Shown: in pieces, positions 17,534-27,065 of the stretch
How positions within the stretch are numbered: the first letter of the stretch is position 1
How the letters are laid out: the number at the start of each line of letters is the position of its first letter
Source of the DNA: Phocaeicola oris
GTDB taxonomy: Bacteria > Bacteroidota > Bacteroidia > Bacteroidales > Bacteroidaceae
NCBI RefSeq assembly: GCF_021295095.1
Contig: NZ_JAJLQX010000014.1
Location: 1 to 64,000 of the forward strand
DNA length: 64,000 nt
Reading direction: 5' to 3'
Notes under the pieces: model-generated
What the model was told of the DNA's origin: nothing
The model's input: only the letters and a program-made list of their open reading frames with translations
The model's database searches: none
Made by a program: the position numbers and the translations under genes

Positions 17534-18109
17534 ATGAAAGTTGACGAACAGCAACTAATTAATCGCATCCTCGGTGGTCATACCGAGGATTACGCATATT
17601 TCCTTGATACCTATTCACGTGAAGTGTTCGCATTTGTAATGCGAATCGTGATACAGCAGGAAGATGCCGAAGAATTGACTCAGGATGCGTTCGTCAAAGC
17701 TTTTAATCACCTTGACTCTTTCGCCGGACAGTCGGCCTTTTCCACTTGGATTTGTCGTATAGCGTACAACTGTGCCATAAACTTCCTTCGGAGAAAACAG
17801 AAAAATCTGTTCAGTTACGATGAAGATGAAAAATGGCTTAATACTATTTCTGACAATTTGGTGGATGAAGCATTATTTACAGACAATGATGAGCGTATCG
17901 CTTTGCTGGAGGCTGCAATCGATAAGCTCCCTCCGGATGATAAAACACTCGTTACCTTATTTTATTATAAAGGTCGTTCGTTTAAAGAGATAGCTTATAT
18001 TATGGGAATACCTTATGATGAAGTCGATAAAGTTGCAAACAAATTAGGAACACGCTTGTGTCGGATAAGGAAAAAATTATATGTACAGATTAAAGAGATG
18101 GAACGATAA
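17534..18109 (+). CDS. ECF-type RNA polymerase sigma-70 factor
   Basis: 191 residues with the two ECF domains. Region 2 is about residues 20-95 (YSREVFAFVMRIV, EDAEELTQDAFVKAFNHLDSF, STWICRIAYNCAINFLRRK). Region 4 is about 120-185 (LEAAIDKLPPDDKTLVTLFYYKGRSFKEIAYIMG, a helix-turn-helix). ECF factors redirect RNA polymerase to a small regulon and are usually held by a membrane partner. The stop overlaps the next ATG by one base (TAATG), indicating translational coupling. The SusCD operon upstream belongs to another unit beyond the IS remnants, so it is not obviously the target. Confidence 0.92.
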   Translation: MKVDEQQLINRILGGHTEDYAYFLDTYSREVFAFVMRIVIQQEDAEELTQDAFVKAFNHLDSFAGQSAFSTWICRIAYNCAINFLRRKQKNLFSYDEDEKWLNTISDNLVDEALFTDNDERIALLEAAIDKLPPDDKTLVTLFYYKGRSFKEIAYIMGIPYDEVDKVANKLGTRLCRIRKKLYVQIKEMER

Positions 18110-18507
18110 TGGAGAATAAGTATACAGAACAACCAATAAGGCAGTTTCGTGATCATGATATTGGATTGCGAAAAGCGTTGGAGCATGGCATGGAAAATGA
18201 TACTGCGAAATATCCTACGAATCTGCCGTACTTTACTCTTCAACGCATAAAAGAAGAACGTAACGCAGCTGCTAAGCGTGCAGGGAGATGGGATGCTGTA
18301 TTGGCAGGATTGGTTGTTATAATCGGATTAATTGCCATAGTTGTATTCTGTGGACCGGCATTGGTAAGCATGATAAAGGATATGCGGCAAGATATATTGT
18401 CTGAAGGAAGTAAGTCTTTTAATGGGGTGTTTTTCATTCTGACCGGCATCTGTTTTTGTTTCCTCTTCGGACTGAATGAATTCCTTAGAAGGCATTTCTA
18501 TAAATAA
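18109..18507 (+). CDS. Two-helix membrane protein coupled to sigma factor
   Basis: 132 residues: a ~62-residue charged N-terminal region, a hydrophobic helix (~62-84), a short loop and a second helix (~104-123). It overlaps the sigma stop by one base, so translation is coupled. A cytoplasmic N-terminus before membrane helices is the usual build of anti-sigma partners, and that is the likely role by position. No named anti-sigma motif is seen. Could also be an unrelated membrane protein. Confidence 0.7.
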   Translation: MENKYTEQPIRQFRDHDIGLRKALEHGMENDTAKYPTNLPYFTLQRIKEERNAAAKRAGRWDAVLAGLVVIIGLIAIVVFCGPALVSMIKDMRQDILSEGSKSFNGVFFILTGICFCFLFGLNEFLRRHFYK

Positions 18508-18542
18508 TTCTTTAGACAGAGATGTGTATGAAACATAAACAA

Positions 18543-18600
18543 TGATATGGATTCAATGAGTTACAAGTATCTATCAATTGGATAACGGGTTCAGGTTGTT
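18543..18600 (+). repeat. Possible decayed IS982-type left end
   Basis: TTCAATGAGTTACAAGTA here matches TTCGATGAATTATAAGTA upstream of the IS982-type fragment (from ~15712) at 15 of 18 positions. Both continue to AATTGG and then TTGTT. No transposase remains. Confidence 0.35.
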
Positions 18601-18620
18601 ATACCATCAAAAGAACCCTA

Positions 18621-18742
18621 AAAGTGATACGTATAAACAAGTCGGCTCATCTATATGAGCTGGCAAATACTTCTGATGAATCAGGAAACCAAACCTATCC
18701 GCATCTCTTCCCACACTTCTATGTATCGTAGCAGCAGCTTAT
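18621..18742. repeat. 22-bp repeat array B, degenerate
   Basis: AAAGTGATACGTAT (18621-18634) opens the array as in the other copies. Units begin at 18627 and 18649; later ones (ATCCGCATCTC at 18696, ATGTATCG near 18720) are recognisable but out of exact phase by a few bases. An eroded copy of the family. Confidence 0.65.
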
Positions 18743-18869
18743 ATGGTTGTGTTCTGATTAGTTTTATAAAACTCTCTATAATTAAGTTAAAACCCGATTC
18801 TATTTAGCTTAATAGATTGCATTTCTTTCTCTTTTTCTATAATTTTACCCGAAAAATATAGGTGATAGC

Positions 18870-19403
18870 ATGCATCCTTTAGAGCTATTCAAATACTGTC
18901 CGGAATGCGGTTCTTCTCATTTTGAAGTACATAATGGCAAATCAAAAAGATGTGCCAATTGTGGCTTTACATATTATTTTAATCCGAGTTCTGCTACCGT
19001 AGCCTTTATATTTAACGATAAAGAGGAGCTTTTAGTGTGTCGGCGCGGGAAAGAACCGGCAAAAGGAACTCTTGACTTGTCCGGAGGTTTTATTGATATA
19101 GATGAAACGGGAGAAGAGGGAGTAGTTCGTGAAGTGAAGGAAGAAACCGGATTGGATGTGGTTGAGGCATCTTATCTATTTTCATATCCGAACCGCTATT
19201 TGTACTCAGGCTTTTTGGTTCATACGCTTGATATGTTCTTTCTTTGCAAGGTGAGTAAAGCAGAACATGTAGAAGCCATGGATGATGTTGCTGATTCTTT
19301 TTGGCTGCCACTTGATAAAATTCGGGTGGAAGATTTTGGTTTAGAATCGGTCAGAAAAGGTTTATCACGATTTTTAAAGGAATACAAGAAAAATCTTAAA
19401 TAA
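18870..19403 (+). CDS. Nudix hydrolase with N-terminal zinc ribbon
   Basis: 177 residues. A four-cysteine zinc ribbon opens the protein (CPECG at ~10-14 and CANCG at ~28-32), followed by a Nudix fold with the box GGFIDIDETGEEGVVREVKEETGL (written here in parts: GGFIDIDETGEEG then VVREVKEETGL, ~72-95). Nudix enzymes cleave nucleoside diphosphates linked to another group. A preceding zinc ribbon is typical of NudC-like NAD/RNA-cap pyrophosphatases, but this protein is shorter and lacks the large N-terminal NudC domain. Substrate not assignable. It stands 10 bp before the TPR gene. Confidence 0.85.
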   Translation: MHPLELFKYCPECGSSHFEVHNGKSKRCANCGFTYYFNPSSATVAFIFNDKEELLVCRRGKEPAKGTLDLSGGFIDIDETGEEGVVREVKEETGLDVVEASYLFSYPNRYLYSGFLVHTLDMFFLCKVSKAEHVEAMDDVADSFWLPLDKIRVEDFGLESVRKGLSRFLKEYKKNLK

Positions 19404-19413
19404 CCAATATAAT

Positions 19414-22302
19414 ATGAGAAAAAAAATTATCGGCTTCATATTGGCTGCTTGTCTTACTGTTCCGGTCTTTGCTCAGACAGATCTCGGAGGTGAGAATAGC
19501 TTCCAGCTGTTATTAAGAGAATATCGGTTGGGTACGCGGAATAGTGTAGCGGCTTGGGAAAAATATTTAGATCGTTATCCCGACTCCCGTCATGCTAATG
19601 AAGTACGTGCATATATAGGATCTACTTATTATAATATGGGAAAGTATCAAGAAGCGATAGCCGAATTAAAGAGTTGTGACATAGAAGCTTTGGCTGAAGA
19701 ACAGCGTGATGAATCAATTATGCAACTTGCGAATGCTTATCTAAAAGAAGGTCATGTTCAGGATGCCAAGATTTGGTATACCATGTTGCAAGAAATTAGC
19801 TCAAAGCATCAGGATGATGCCACATATAATCTGGCTTACATTGCATACAATGAAAAGAATTATGATAAGGCTCTGAAAGGATTTCAACAGATACAAAAAA
19901 CAAAGAGCTACCATGAAATAATACCTTATTATATAGGGCAGGTTCTGTTGGAGAAAGGAGATTACGCTCAAGCTCAATCGACAGCGGTCAACTATTTGCA
20001 GAACCATGCAGGTCAGAAAGATGAAGTTGAAATGAAGCGCATTTTGGGCGAGTCATACTTCGGACAAAATCAGTATCAGAAAGCTATTCCTTTGTTGGAG
20101 AAATATATGTTAAGTACGGATAATCCGCTTCGTAAGGCGTTATACGATTTGGGAATAAGTTATTTTTATACCGGAGCTAATTCAAAAGCAGCTTCTACAT
20201 TGGGTGCTGTCACCCATGTGGATGATGCACTTACGCAGAATGCTTATATGAATATGGGATTAGCTTATTTGAACTTGAAAGAACGTAATCAGGCTCGTAT
20301 GGCTTTTGAGCAAGCGTCTATAAAAAATTATGACCAGAATGTAAAAGAGCAGGCTTTATATAATTATGCCCTTAATATCCATGAGACTTCTTATTCTCCG
20401 TTTGCTGAGTCAGTGATCGTATTCGAACGTTTTCTGAATGAGTACCCGAATTCCCGGTATGCTGATAAAGTACGCGATTATCTAATAGAAATATATATGA
20501 ATACCAAGAGTTATGACGCAGCATTGAATTCTATTGCAAAAATTAAACAACCGGGGGTGATGATTTTAGAAGCAAAGCAAAAATTGTTGTTTCAAAAGGG
20601 TACTCAATTGTTTGCAAATTCCGATTTTAATGATGCCATTCATTATTTTGATCAATCTCTCAGTCTTGGACAATATAATCAAGGAACTAAAGCGGATGCC
20701 TATTATTGGAAAGGAGAGTCGAATTACCGTTTGGAGAATTATACTCAGGCACGGAATGATTTTCAAAATTATCTAAGTAATGCTACAGATAAGAGCAGTG
20801 ATGAGTATGGGCTTGCCTTATATAACATAGGATATACACAGTTCAAGCAGAAGAATTATTTAAATGCATTGGATTGGTTTACTCAATATGTTTCTCGTGG
20901 AGCGAAGAATGATAAAACGGTCCAAGCCGATGCTTATAATAGGATAGGAGATTGTAATTTCTATAATCGTCGATTCGAGACAGCTCGTCAGAATTACGAC
21001 AGAGCAAGTGATATTGACCCATCATTAGGCGATTATTCCATATATCAGGAGGCATTTGTTCAAGGTTTGCAACGGAACTACCAACAGAAGATTCAGTCTT
21101 TGAACCGTCTGTTGAAAAATTATCCGGAGAGCCAGTACGTAGATGATGCATTGTATGAACAAGGTAGAGCATTTGTTCAGTTGGAAGATAATAAAAATGC
21201 GATTGATAGGTATCAGTTGTTGGCAAATAAGTTTCCGGACAGTAATCTGGCAGTCAGAGCAGCGAATGAGATAGGTTTGCTATATTATCAGGACGATAAG
21301 TATAATGAGGCTATTCAGGCATATAAGAATGTTATTTCAAAATATCCGGGTAGTGAAGAAGCTCGTTTGGCACAGCGTGATTTGAAATCTATCTATATTG
21401 ATTTGAATAAAGTTGATGAGTATGCGCAGTATGCTTCTACTATTCCGGGGGGAGTAAATTTCGATATGAACGAACATGATTCCCTGACTTATGTAGCTGC
21501 CGAGCGCATGTACATGTCGGGTAGTACAAGTGAGGCAAAGGAGAGCTTCATCCGTTATTTGCAGACATTCCCGAGCGGAACTTTCAACTTAAATGCTAAT
21601 TATTATCTTGGTCTTATTGATTATAATCAAAAAGATTACAGCAGTGCGTCCGAGCATTTTGATAAAGTACTGACTTATCCGAATAATAAATTCTTGGAAG
21701 ATGCTATGCTGATGAACAGTGAGATAGCTTATAATGCGAAAAACTATGAGAAAGCACTTGATATTTATAAGCAATTGAAAGATAAAGCAACTACTGCAGA
21801 ACATAGACAGAATGCTATGCTTGGAACTTTAAGAAGTGCTTCTATGTTAGCGAATAATGAAGAAACGATTTTAGCTGCTTCGGATATATTGGGTGATGCT
21901 AAAGTCTCACCAGATGTAGCTAACGAAGCATATTATAATCGTGCAAAAGCATACGTCTCTACGGAAATGGTTGAAAGGGCTTTAGCCGATTGGAAAAAGC
22001 TTTCAAAAGATACCCGTAATATATATGGCGCAGAGGCTAAATACCGCTTAGCTCAGGCATATTTTGACACGGGTAATACTTCGGAAGCAGAGAAAATAGT
22101 ACTTGAATATATTAAGGAAAGTACTCCTCATGCATATTGGTTGGCAAGGAGTTTTGTACTTCTATCCGATGTGTATATGAAAATAGGTAAAGAACTGGAT
22201 GCTAAACAGTATTTGCTGTCATTGCAGCAGAACTATAAAGAGAATGATGATATTCAGGAAATGATAAAAAGCCGATTAAAAAAAATGGACAACAAAAAGT
22301 AA
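19414..22302 (+). CDS. Exported tetratricopeptide-repeat protein
   Basis: 962 residues with a cleavable signal peptide ending in PVFAQ. The rest is a long solenoid of TPR-type helical pairs (recurring A..YNxGxxYxxxxxYxxA patterns, e.g. YPDSRHANEVRAYIGSTYY), similar in style to the periplasmic YbgF/CpoB and BamD scaffolds. It probably acts as a periplasmic or outer-membrane protein-interaction scaffold. The gene for an outer-membrane beta-barrel follows after 12 bp, and I infer the two products work together. No catalytic domain is seen. Confidence 0.85.
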   Translation: MRKKIIGFILAACLTVPVFAQTDLGGENSFQLLLREYRLGTRNSVAAWEKYLDRYPDSRHANEVRAYIGSTYYNMGKYQEAIAELKSCDIEALAEEQRDESIMQLANAYLKEGHVQDAKIWYTMLQEISSKHQDDATYNLAYIAYNEKNYDKALKGFQQIQKTKSYHEIIPYYIGQVLLEKGDYAQAQSTAVNYLQNHAGQKDEVEMKRILGESYFGQNQYQKAIPLLEKYMLSTDNPLRKALYDLGISYFYTGANSKAASTLGAVTHVDDALTQNAYMNMGLAYLNLKERNQARMAFEQASIKNYDQNVKEQALYNYALNIHETSYSPFAESVIVFERFLNEYPNSRYADKVRDYLIEIYMNTKSYDAALNSIAKIKQPGVMILEAKQKLLFQKGTQLFANSDFNDAIHYFDQSLSLGQYNQGTKADAYYWKGESNYRLENYTQARNDFQNYLSNATDKSSDEYGLALYNIGYTQFKQKNYLNALDWFTQYVSRGAKNDKTVQADAYNRIGDCNFYNRRFETARQNYDRASDIDPSLGDYSIYQEAFVQGLQRNYQQKIQSLNRLLKNYPESQYVDDALYEQGRAFVQLEDNKNAIDRYQLLANKFPDSNLAVRAANEIGLLYYQDDKYNEAIQAYKNVISKYPGSEEARLAQRDLKSIYIDLNKVDEYAQYASTIPGGVNFDMNEHDSLTYVAAERMYMSGSTSEAKESFIRYLQTFPSGTFNLNANYYLGLIDYNQKDYSSASEHFDKVLTYPNNKFLEDAMLMNSEIAYNAKNYEKALDIYKQLKDKATTAEHRQNAMLGTLRSASMLANNEETILAASDILGDAKVSPDVANEAYYNRAKAYVSTEMVERALADWKKLSKDTRNIYGAEAKYRLAQAYFDTGNTSEAEKIVLEYIKESTPHAYWLARSFVLLSDVYMKIGKELDAKQYLLSLQQNYKENDDIQEMIKSRLKKMDNKK

Positions 22303-22314
22303 AACTATATAGAC

Positions 22315-24045
22315 ATGAAGAAACTGATAATAATTATATTAGGATTACTTCCTTTGACGACCATATATGCGCAGACTGATTCGACTTTGAACAGAACGAT
22401 TGTTGTGGAAAACGAATATAATCCAACTGTTATAGATGCATCAAAGGTAAACGTACTTCCAAAAGTGGAAGAGCCTACGGTAGCGAAAAAAACGGTAGAA
22501 TATGCTACGACATCACGTAAAATCATTGGTTGGACAAAGGAGTCAATGATTCCCATAGAGCGCGACATGATGAAGGAAAAGGCTTCCCGTGGATATCTGA
22601 ATGCAGGCTACGGAAACTATGGCAATGCGTTGTTAGATGCAGGTTATCTTTGGGATATAACCAATGTCGATCGATTGAAGGTAGATTTTCTGCTCAACGG
22701 AATGAATGGGAATATTTATTGTCCAATGCATAAAAGATCTGATGATTGGAATTCCAGATGGTATGATACCAAAGTGAAAGTTTTTTATAACCATGTCTTT
22801 AAACCGGTAACTTTAAATATCGGCGGAAGTTATATGTCGCAGGTGTATAATTATCTGGGTATTGACTCTGCCAATTCTTTAGCTTGGGTGGGTGAGAACA
22901 AGCATCAGCATAATACTGTAGGTGATGTTTTTGTTAGTATTGCTTCATGCGATAAAGATTTACCGTTTCAGTACAAATTGCAAACCGGATTCTTGTATTT
23001 TAGTCAGAAGTATAGCACATTCGGTTCCGGTAATTTTGATACGGGCTTTTATGTTATTAATGAAGAATCTTCTAATAATCACGCTAATTATAAGCCCGAT
23101 AAGGATATAGAGAAGAAGATCCACACAGAAGGTGAAATATGGACAGGCTTGAAAGAAGAACAGTATCTGGGGCTTGCTTTCGGAATGGATAATATGATAT
23201 ATAGTCCATCACGTATGCCGAATTACACTTCTATTTTGTTGAATCCGTATTATACGATTGAAGGTGATGTGTATCGGGCTCATCTTGGCGCACATATCGA
23301 CTGGTTGTCAGGGGATAATGGTGGGGTGGATTTTGCTCCGAATGTAAAAGCAGAGTATATATTTCAAAATAGTTATATATTATATGTGAATATTGATGGC
23401 GGACGTCAGTTGAATGACTATGGTTTTGTAAATGGCATTTCCCGATATTGGAAAATGGATGAATTCTTAAAACCATCTTATACTCAAGTTGATGCAAAGA
23501 TAGGATTTCGTGCCTCTCCCATGAGCGGTTTATGGTTTAATGTTTACGGGGGCTACCGGATGGTGAGTAATGATATCTACAGCTTGTCAACACTTAAATT
23601 CAATGAGCCAAATAAAGGTTATTATACGGTATCATTTGTACAAAGCAAATCAAAAGTTTCATATTTTGGAGCAGAATTGAGATATAGCTATAAAGATTTA
23701 TTTGAAATTGGTATCAATGGTCTTTATCAAGGTTGGAAGACGAATGGTTTATTTGAGTATACAGATGATGTTTTGCTATATTATGCTCCAAAGTTTAAAA
23801 TGGATATCTATGCAAAGGGGAAAGTTTATGCAGGGCTAAACATTGATGGAGGATTAAAATATATCAAGCGGTATAGTAATCAGTTGAATGATGTAAATGA
23901 TCTCCATGTAGGAGCTAATTATGAAATCCTTAAAAACATCTCTGTTTTCGGTCAGGTACATAATTTATTAAATAAGGAGTATGGTATTCTTGGTTATCCA
24001 CAAGAGAAACTGAATTTCCTTGCGGGAATTAAACTCCGTTTTTAG
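22315..24045 (+). CDS. Outer-membrane beta-barrel protein, TonB-receptor-like
   Basis: 576 residues with a signal peptide (MKKLIIIILGLLPLTTIYAQ). After a short periplasmic N-terminal segment (NRTIVVENEYNPTVIDASK) the chain is dominated by alternating amphipathic strands rich in Tyr, Gly and Asn. It ends as a TonB-receptor barrel (VFGQVHNLLNKEYGILGYPQ and a terminal Phe). It is much shorter than SusC and I see no full plug domain, so transport by the classical TonB route is uncertain. Coupled by position to the TPR protein. A hairpin terminator follows. Confidence 0.8.
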   Translation: MKKLIIIILGLLPLTTIYAQTDSTLNRTIVVENEYNPTVIDASKVNVLPKVEEPTVAKKTVEYATTSRKIIGWTKESMIPIERDMMKEKASRGYLNAGYGNYGNALLDAGYLWDITNVDRLKVDFLLNGMNGNIYCPMHKRSDDWNSRWYDTKVKVFYNHVFKPVTLNIGGSYMSQVYNYLGIDSANSLAWVGENKHQHNTVGDVFVSIASCDKDLPFQYKLQTGFLYFSQKYSTFGSGNFDTGFYVINEESSNNHANYKPDKDIEKKIHTEGEIWTGLKEEQYLGLAFGMDNMIYSPSRMPNYTSILLNPYYTIEGDVYRAHLGAHIDWLSGDNGGVDFAPNVKAEYIFQNSYILYVNIDGGRQLNDYGFVNGISRYWKMDEFLKPSYTQVDAKIGFRASPMSGLWFNVYGGYRMVSNDIYSLSTLKFNEPNKGYYTVSFVQSKSKVSYFGAELRYSYKDLFEIGINGLYQGWKTNGLFEYTDDVLLYYAPKFKMDIYAKGKVYAGLNIDGGLKYIKRYSNQLNDVNDLHVGANYEILKNISVFGQVHNLLNKEYGILGYPQEKLNFLAGIKLRF

Positions 24046-24089
24046 TAAAAAAATGCTAAAAAGCCGATTTTAAATAAAAAAAAGTAGAA

Positions 24090-24117
24090 ACATACCTATA
24101 TATTAGGTATGTTTTTT
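24090..24117 (+). terminator. Intrinsic terminator after the barrel gene
   Basis: ACATACCT (24090-24097) pairs with AGGTATGT (24105-24112) across a 7-base loop, followed by six T. Flanking A-rich and T-rich tracts extend it. Confidence 0.85.
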
Positions 24118-24126
24118 CTTTTTTTC

Positions 24127-24134
24127 TACTTTTG
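24127..24134 (+). promoter_or_regulatory. -7 box for topA
   Basis: TACTTTTG fits TAnnTTTG, 30 bp before the topA start and immediately after the terminator T-tract. The -33 position would fall inside the hairpin and no good TTTG is seen there. Confidence 0.4.
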
Positions 24135-24164
24135 CCGAGAATTTAAATTGGCGAATTATATATC

Positions 24165-26513
24165 ATGATAAAAAATTTAGTTATAGTTGAGTCTCCTGCA
24201 AAAGCTAAAACAATTGGAAAGTTCTTAGGAAATGATTACAAGGTAATGTCCAGCTACGGTCATATTCGTGACTTAAAGAAAAAAGCATTCAGCATAGACG
24301 TGGACGATAATTTCAAACCTTCGTATGAAGTTCCGGTAGAGAAAAAAGAGTTAGTTGAACAGTTGAAGAAAACTGCCGAACAAGCAGAAACTGTATGGTT
24401 AGCTTCCGATGAGGATCGTGAAGGAGAAGCTATATCTTGGCATTTGTTTATAGTATTGAAATTGGATCCGAAAAGAACAAAACGAATTGTTTTCCACGAG
24501 ATTACAAAGAACGCAATTCTTGAAGCAATAAAACATCCTAGGGAGATTGATACTAATCTTGTGAATGCACAACAAGCTCGTCGTGTACTCGACCGTATTG
24601 TTGGTTTTGAACTGTCTCCCGTTTTATGGAAAAGAGTGAAACCCGCATTATCAGCTGGACGCGTTCAGTCTGTAGCTGTTCGTCTTATTGTAGAACGCGA
24701 GCGTGAGATAAATGCATATACGATTCAATCAGCTTATAAGGTTACAGCCCAGTTCTTTGTACTTGATGCAGACGGAAAGAAAGTAACAATAAATGCGGAA
24801 TTAAATAAGCGTTTTGAAAACAAAAAAGACGCAGAGACATTCTTGAACGATTGTGCTAATGCCCAATTTAAAATTGAGGATATTACAAAAAAGCCGGTTA
24901 AGAGAAGTCCGGCTTCACCTTTTACGACATCCACTTTACAACAAGAAGCAGCTCGGAAGTTAGGATTCTCTGTTTCTCGGACGATGACCATTGCGCAACA
25001 TCTGTATGAAAGCGGTTTTATTACTTACATGCGTACCGATTCTGTTAATCTTTCTTCTTTAGCATTAGGCACATGTAAAAAAGAGATTATTAAATTGGTT
25101 GGTGAAAAATATGTAAAGACTCGTCAATATACCACACATTCCAAAGGGGCACAAGAAGCTCATGAAGCTATCCGACCAACCTTTGTTTCCAATGAAACAA
25201 TTGAAGGAACCGTTCAGGAAAAGAAACTTTATGACTTGATTTGGAAGCGAACCATTGCATCCCAGATGGCTGATGCAAAGATGGAAGATACAATAGCCAC
25301 GATAGGTATCGGTGGGAAAGAAGAAAAATTCATTGCAACCGGTAGTATAGTTATCTTCGATGGGTTCCTTCGTGTTTATCGTGAATCATTTGACGATGAA
25401 ATAGAACAAGATACAGAAGCTAAACTACCACCATTAACTATTGGAGAAGATCTTGTACAGAAGTCTGTTACAGCAGCACAGCGTTTTACACAGCATCCTC
25501 CTAGATACACGGAAGCTAGTTTGGTGCGTAAACTCGAGGAATTGGGCATTGGGCGTCCTTCAACCTATGCACCTACTATATCAACAATACAGCAACGGAG
25601 TTATGTTCAGAAAAGCAATATTGATGGTACAGAACGTTCTTATAATATCTTGGAACTGAAGAAAGGTCAGATTTCTGATATGGATAAAACAGAAATTACC
25701 GGAACGGAAAAGGGAAAGTTATTGCCAACAGATATTGGCATAGTTGTCAATGACTTCTTGATGACTAATTTCCCAGAGATTATGGATTATAATTTTACAG
25801 CGAATGTAGAGCAAGACTTTGATAAGATTGCTGCAGGTAAGGCAGAATGGACTAAATTGATGAATAATTTTTATAAGAGTTTTCATCCATTAGTTGATAA
25901 GTCAATCAATACAAAAGGAGAGCATAAGGTAGGTGAACGTATGTTAGGCAATGATCCGAAAACAGAAAAACCTGTTTATGTAAAGATTGGCAAATTTGGT
26001 CCTGTATTACAATTGGGGACTGTTGAAGATAAAGAAAAACCAACGTTTGCTCCATTACCAAAAGGTATATCAATGGATACAGTAACTTTGGAAATGGCAT
26101 TGGATGCATTCAAGTTACCAAGACTATTAGGTCAGCAGGACGGTAAGGATCTTATTGTTGGTATAGGACGTTTCGGGCCATTTGTTCGCTTGGGGAATAC
26201 TTTCGTTTCTGTTCCGGAGACAATAGATCCGATGGATATCACCATGGAGGAAGGATTAGCGCTGCTGCAAGCTAAAAAGGAAGCCGCAGTAAAAAAACAA
26301 ATAAAGATATTTGCAGAAGAGCCTGATTTACAGATCCTCAATGGACGTTTTGGACCGTATATTTCATATAAGAAAGAGAATTACAAGATTCCTAAAAATA
26401 TGAATCCGGTTAATCTGACGTTAGAAGATTGCCACCATATTATAGAAACTCCTAAAAAAGCAAAGTCAATTCGTTCTTCTCAAAAAAGGAAGGCAACTGC
26501 TAAGAAGAAATGA
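24165..26513 (+). CDS. topA: DNA topoisomerase I (type IA)
   Basis: 782 residues. The Toprim domain begins at once (VESPAKAKTIGKFLG, ~7-21) with the metal motif SDEDREGEAISWH, then SAGRVQSVAVRL, and the catalytic Tyr288 in GFITYMRTDS. It relaxes negative supercoils by transient 5'-phosphotyrosine cleavage. Instead of zinc fingers, the C-terminus carries repeated GRFGPFVRLG / GRFGPYISYK topoisomerase C-terminal repeats and ends in a Lys/Arg-rich tail. The stop overlaps the aroK start (ATGA), so the two are translationally coupled. Confidence 0.97.
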   Translation: MIKNLVIVESPAKAKTIGKFLGNDYKVMSSYGHIRDLKKKAFSIDVDDNFKPSYEVPVEKKELVEQLKKTAEQAETVWLASDEDREGEAISWHLFIVLKLDPKRTKRIVFHEITKNAILEAIKHPREIDTNLVNAQQARRVLDRIVGFELSPVLWKRVKPALSAGRVQSVAVRLIVEREREINAYTIQSAYKVTAQFFVLDADGKKVTINAELNKRFENKKDAETFLNDCANAQFKIEDITKKPVKRSPASPFTTSTLQQEAARKLGFSVSRTMTIAQHLYESGFITYMRTDSVNLSSLALGTCKKEIIKLVGEKYVKTRQYTTHSKGAQEAHEAIRPTFVSNETIEGTVQEKKLYDLIWKRTIASQMADAKMEDTIATIGIGGKEEKFIATGSIVIFDGFLRVYRESFDDEIEQDTEAKLPPLTIGEDLVQKSVTAAQRFTQHPPRYTEASLVRKLEELGIGRPSTYAPTISTIQQRSYVQKSNIDGTERSYNILELKKGQISDMDKTEITGTEKGKLLPTDIGIVVNDFLMTNFPEIMDYNFTANVEQDFDKIAAGKAEWTKLMNNFYKSFHPLVDKSINTKGEHKVGERMLGNDPKTEKPVYVKIGKFGPVLQLGTVEDKEKPTFAPLPKGISMDTVTLEMALDAFKLPRLLGQQDGKDLIVGIGRFGPFVRLGNTFVSVPETIDPMDITMEEGLALLQAKKEAAVKKQIKIFAEEPDLQILNGRFGPYISYKKENYKIPKNMNPVNLTLEDCHHIIETPKKAKSIRSSQKRKATAKKK

Positions 26514-27037
26514 AACGTATATTTTTAATTGGATATATGGGGGCCGGGAAGACTACCTTAGGGAAAGCTTTCTCTAAGATTAAAGGTTTGGAATTCATTG
26601 ATTTGGATTGGTATATAGAATCGCGTTTTCATAAAACTATACCTCAACTGTTTTCTGAACGTGGTGAAGATGGCTTTCGAGAATTGGAGAAGAGGATGCT
26701 TCATGAAGTAGCTGATTTTGAAGATGTGGTTATTTCGACTGGAGGTGGTACTCCTTGTCATTTTGATAATATGGATTATATGAATAAACAAGGGGAAACC
26801 GTATTACTTGAAGCAAAACCTGAAGTGTTGTTTAATAGGCTTAAAATATCTAAGAATCAGCGCCCATTACTTGCTCATAAGAGTGACGAAGATCTGATGA
26901 ATGCAATAAAGGAAGGAATGACAAGTAGAGCTGTTTTTTATTCAAAAGCTATGTTTCGTTTCCCATCCGATGAATTGGAAAGCAGGGAACAAATAGCAGA
27001 TTCTGTTCAGAAATTATCAGAATTATTAAATATCTAA
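26510..27037 (+). CDS. aroK: Shikimate kinase
   Basis: 175 residues, normal for the enzyme. Walker A GYMGAGKTTLG (~8-18) is at the N-terminus, followed by the shikimate-binding DLDWYIE, the GGGTP motif and the lid region KNQRPLL. It phosphorylates shikimate at O3, the fifth step of the chorismate pathway. Start overlaps the topA stop by 4 bp. Other aro genes are not in the window, so it is placed by operon tradition rather than pathway clustering. Confidence 0.95.
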   Translation: MKRIFLIGYMGAGKTTLGKAFSKIKGLEFIDLDWYIESRFHKTIPQLFSERGEDGFRELEKRMLHEVADFEDVVISTGGGTPCHFDNMDYMNKQGETVLLEAKPEVLFNRLKISKNQRPLLAHKSDEDLMNAIKEGMTSRAVFYSKAMFRFPSDELESREQIADSVQKLSELLNI

Positions 27038-27065
27038 TATTATATATTACACAGAATTGAAAGAA

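Larger units (their letters stand above)
18508..18869 (+). other. 362-bp spacer with repeat and IS-end relics
   Basis: No gene is seen. Two relics are present: a stretch at 18543-18600 resembling the left end of the IS982-type element, and degenerate 22-bp repeat units (18621-18742). The last ~100 bases are AT-rich and should hold the Nudix gene promoter; no clean -7 box was found. Confidence 0.6.
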
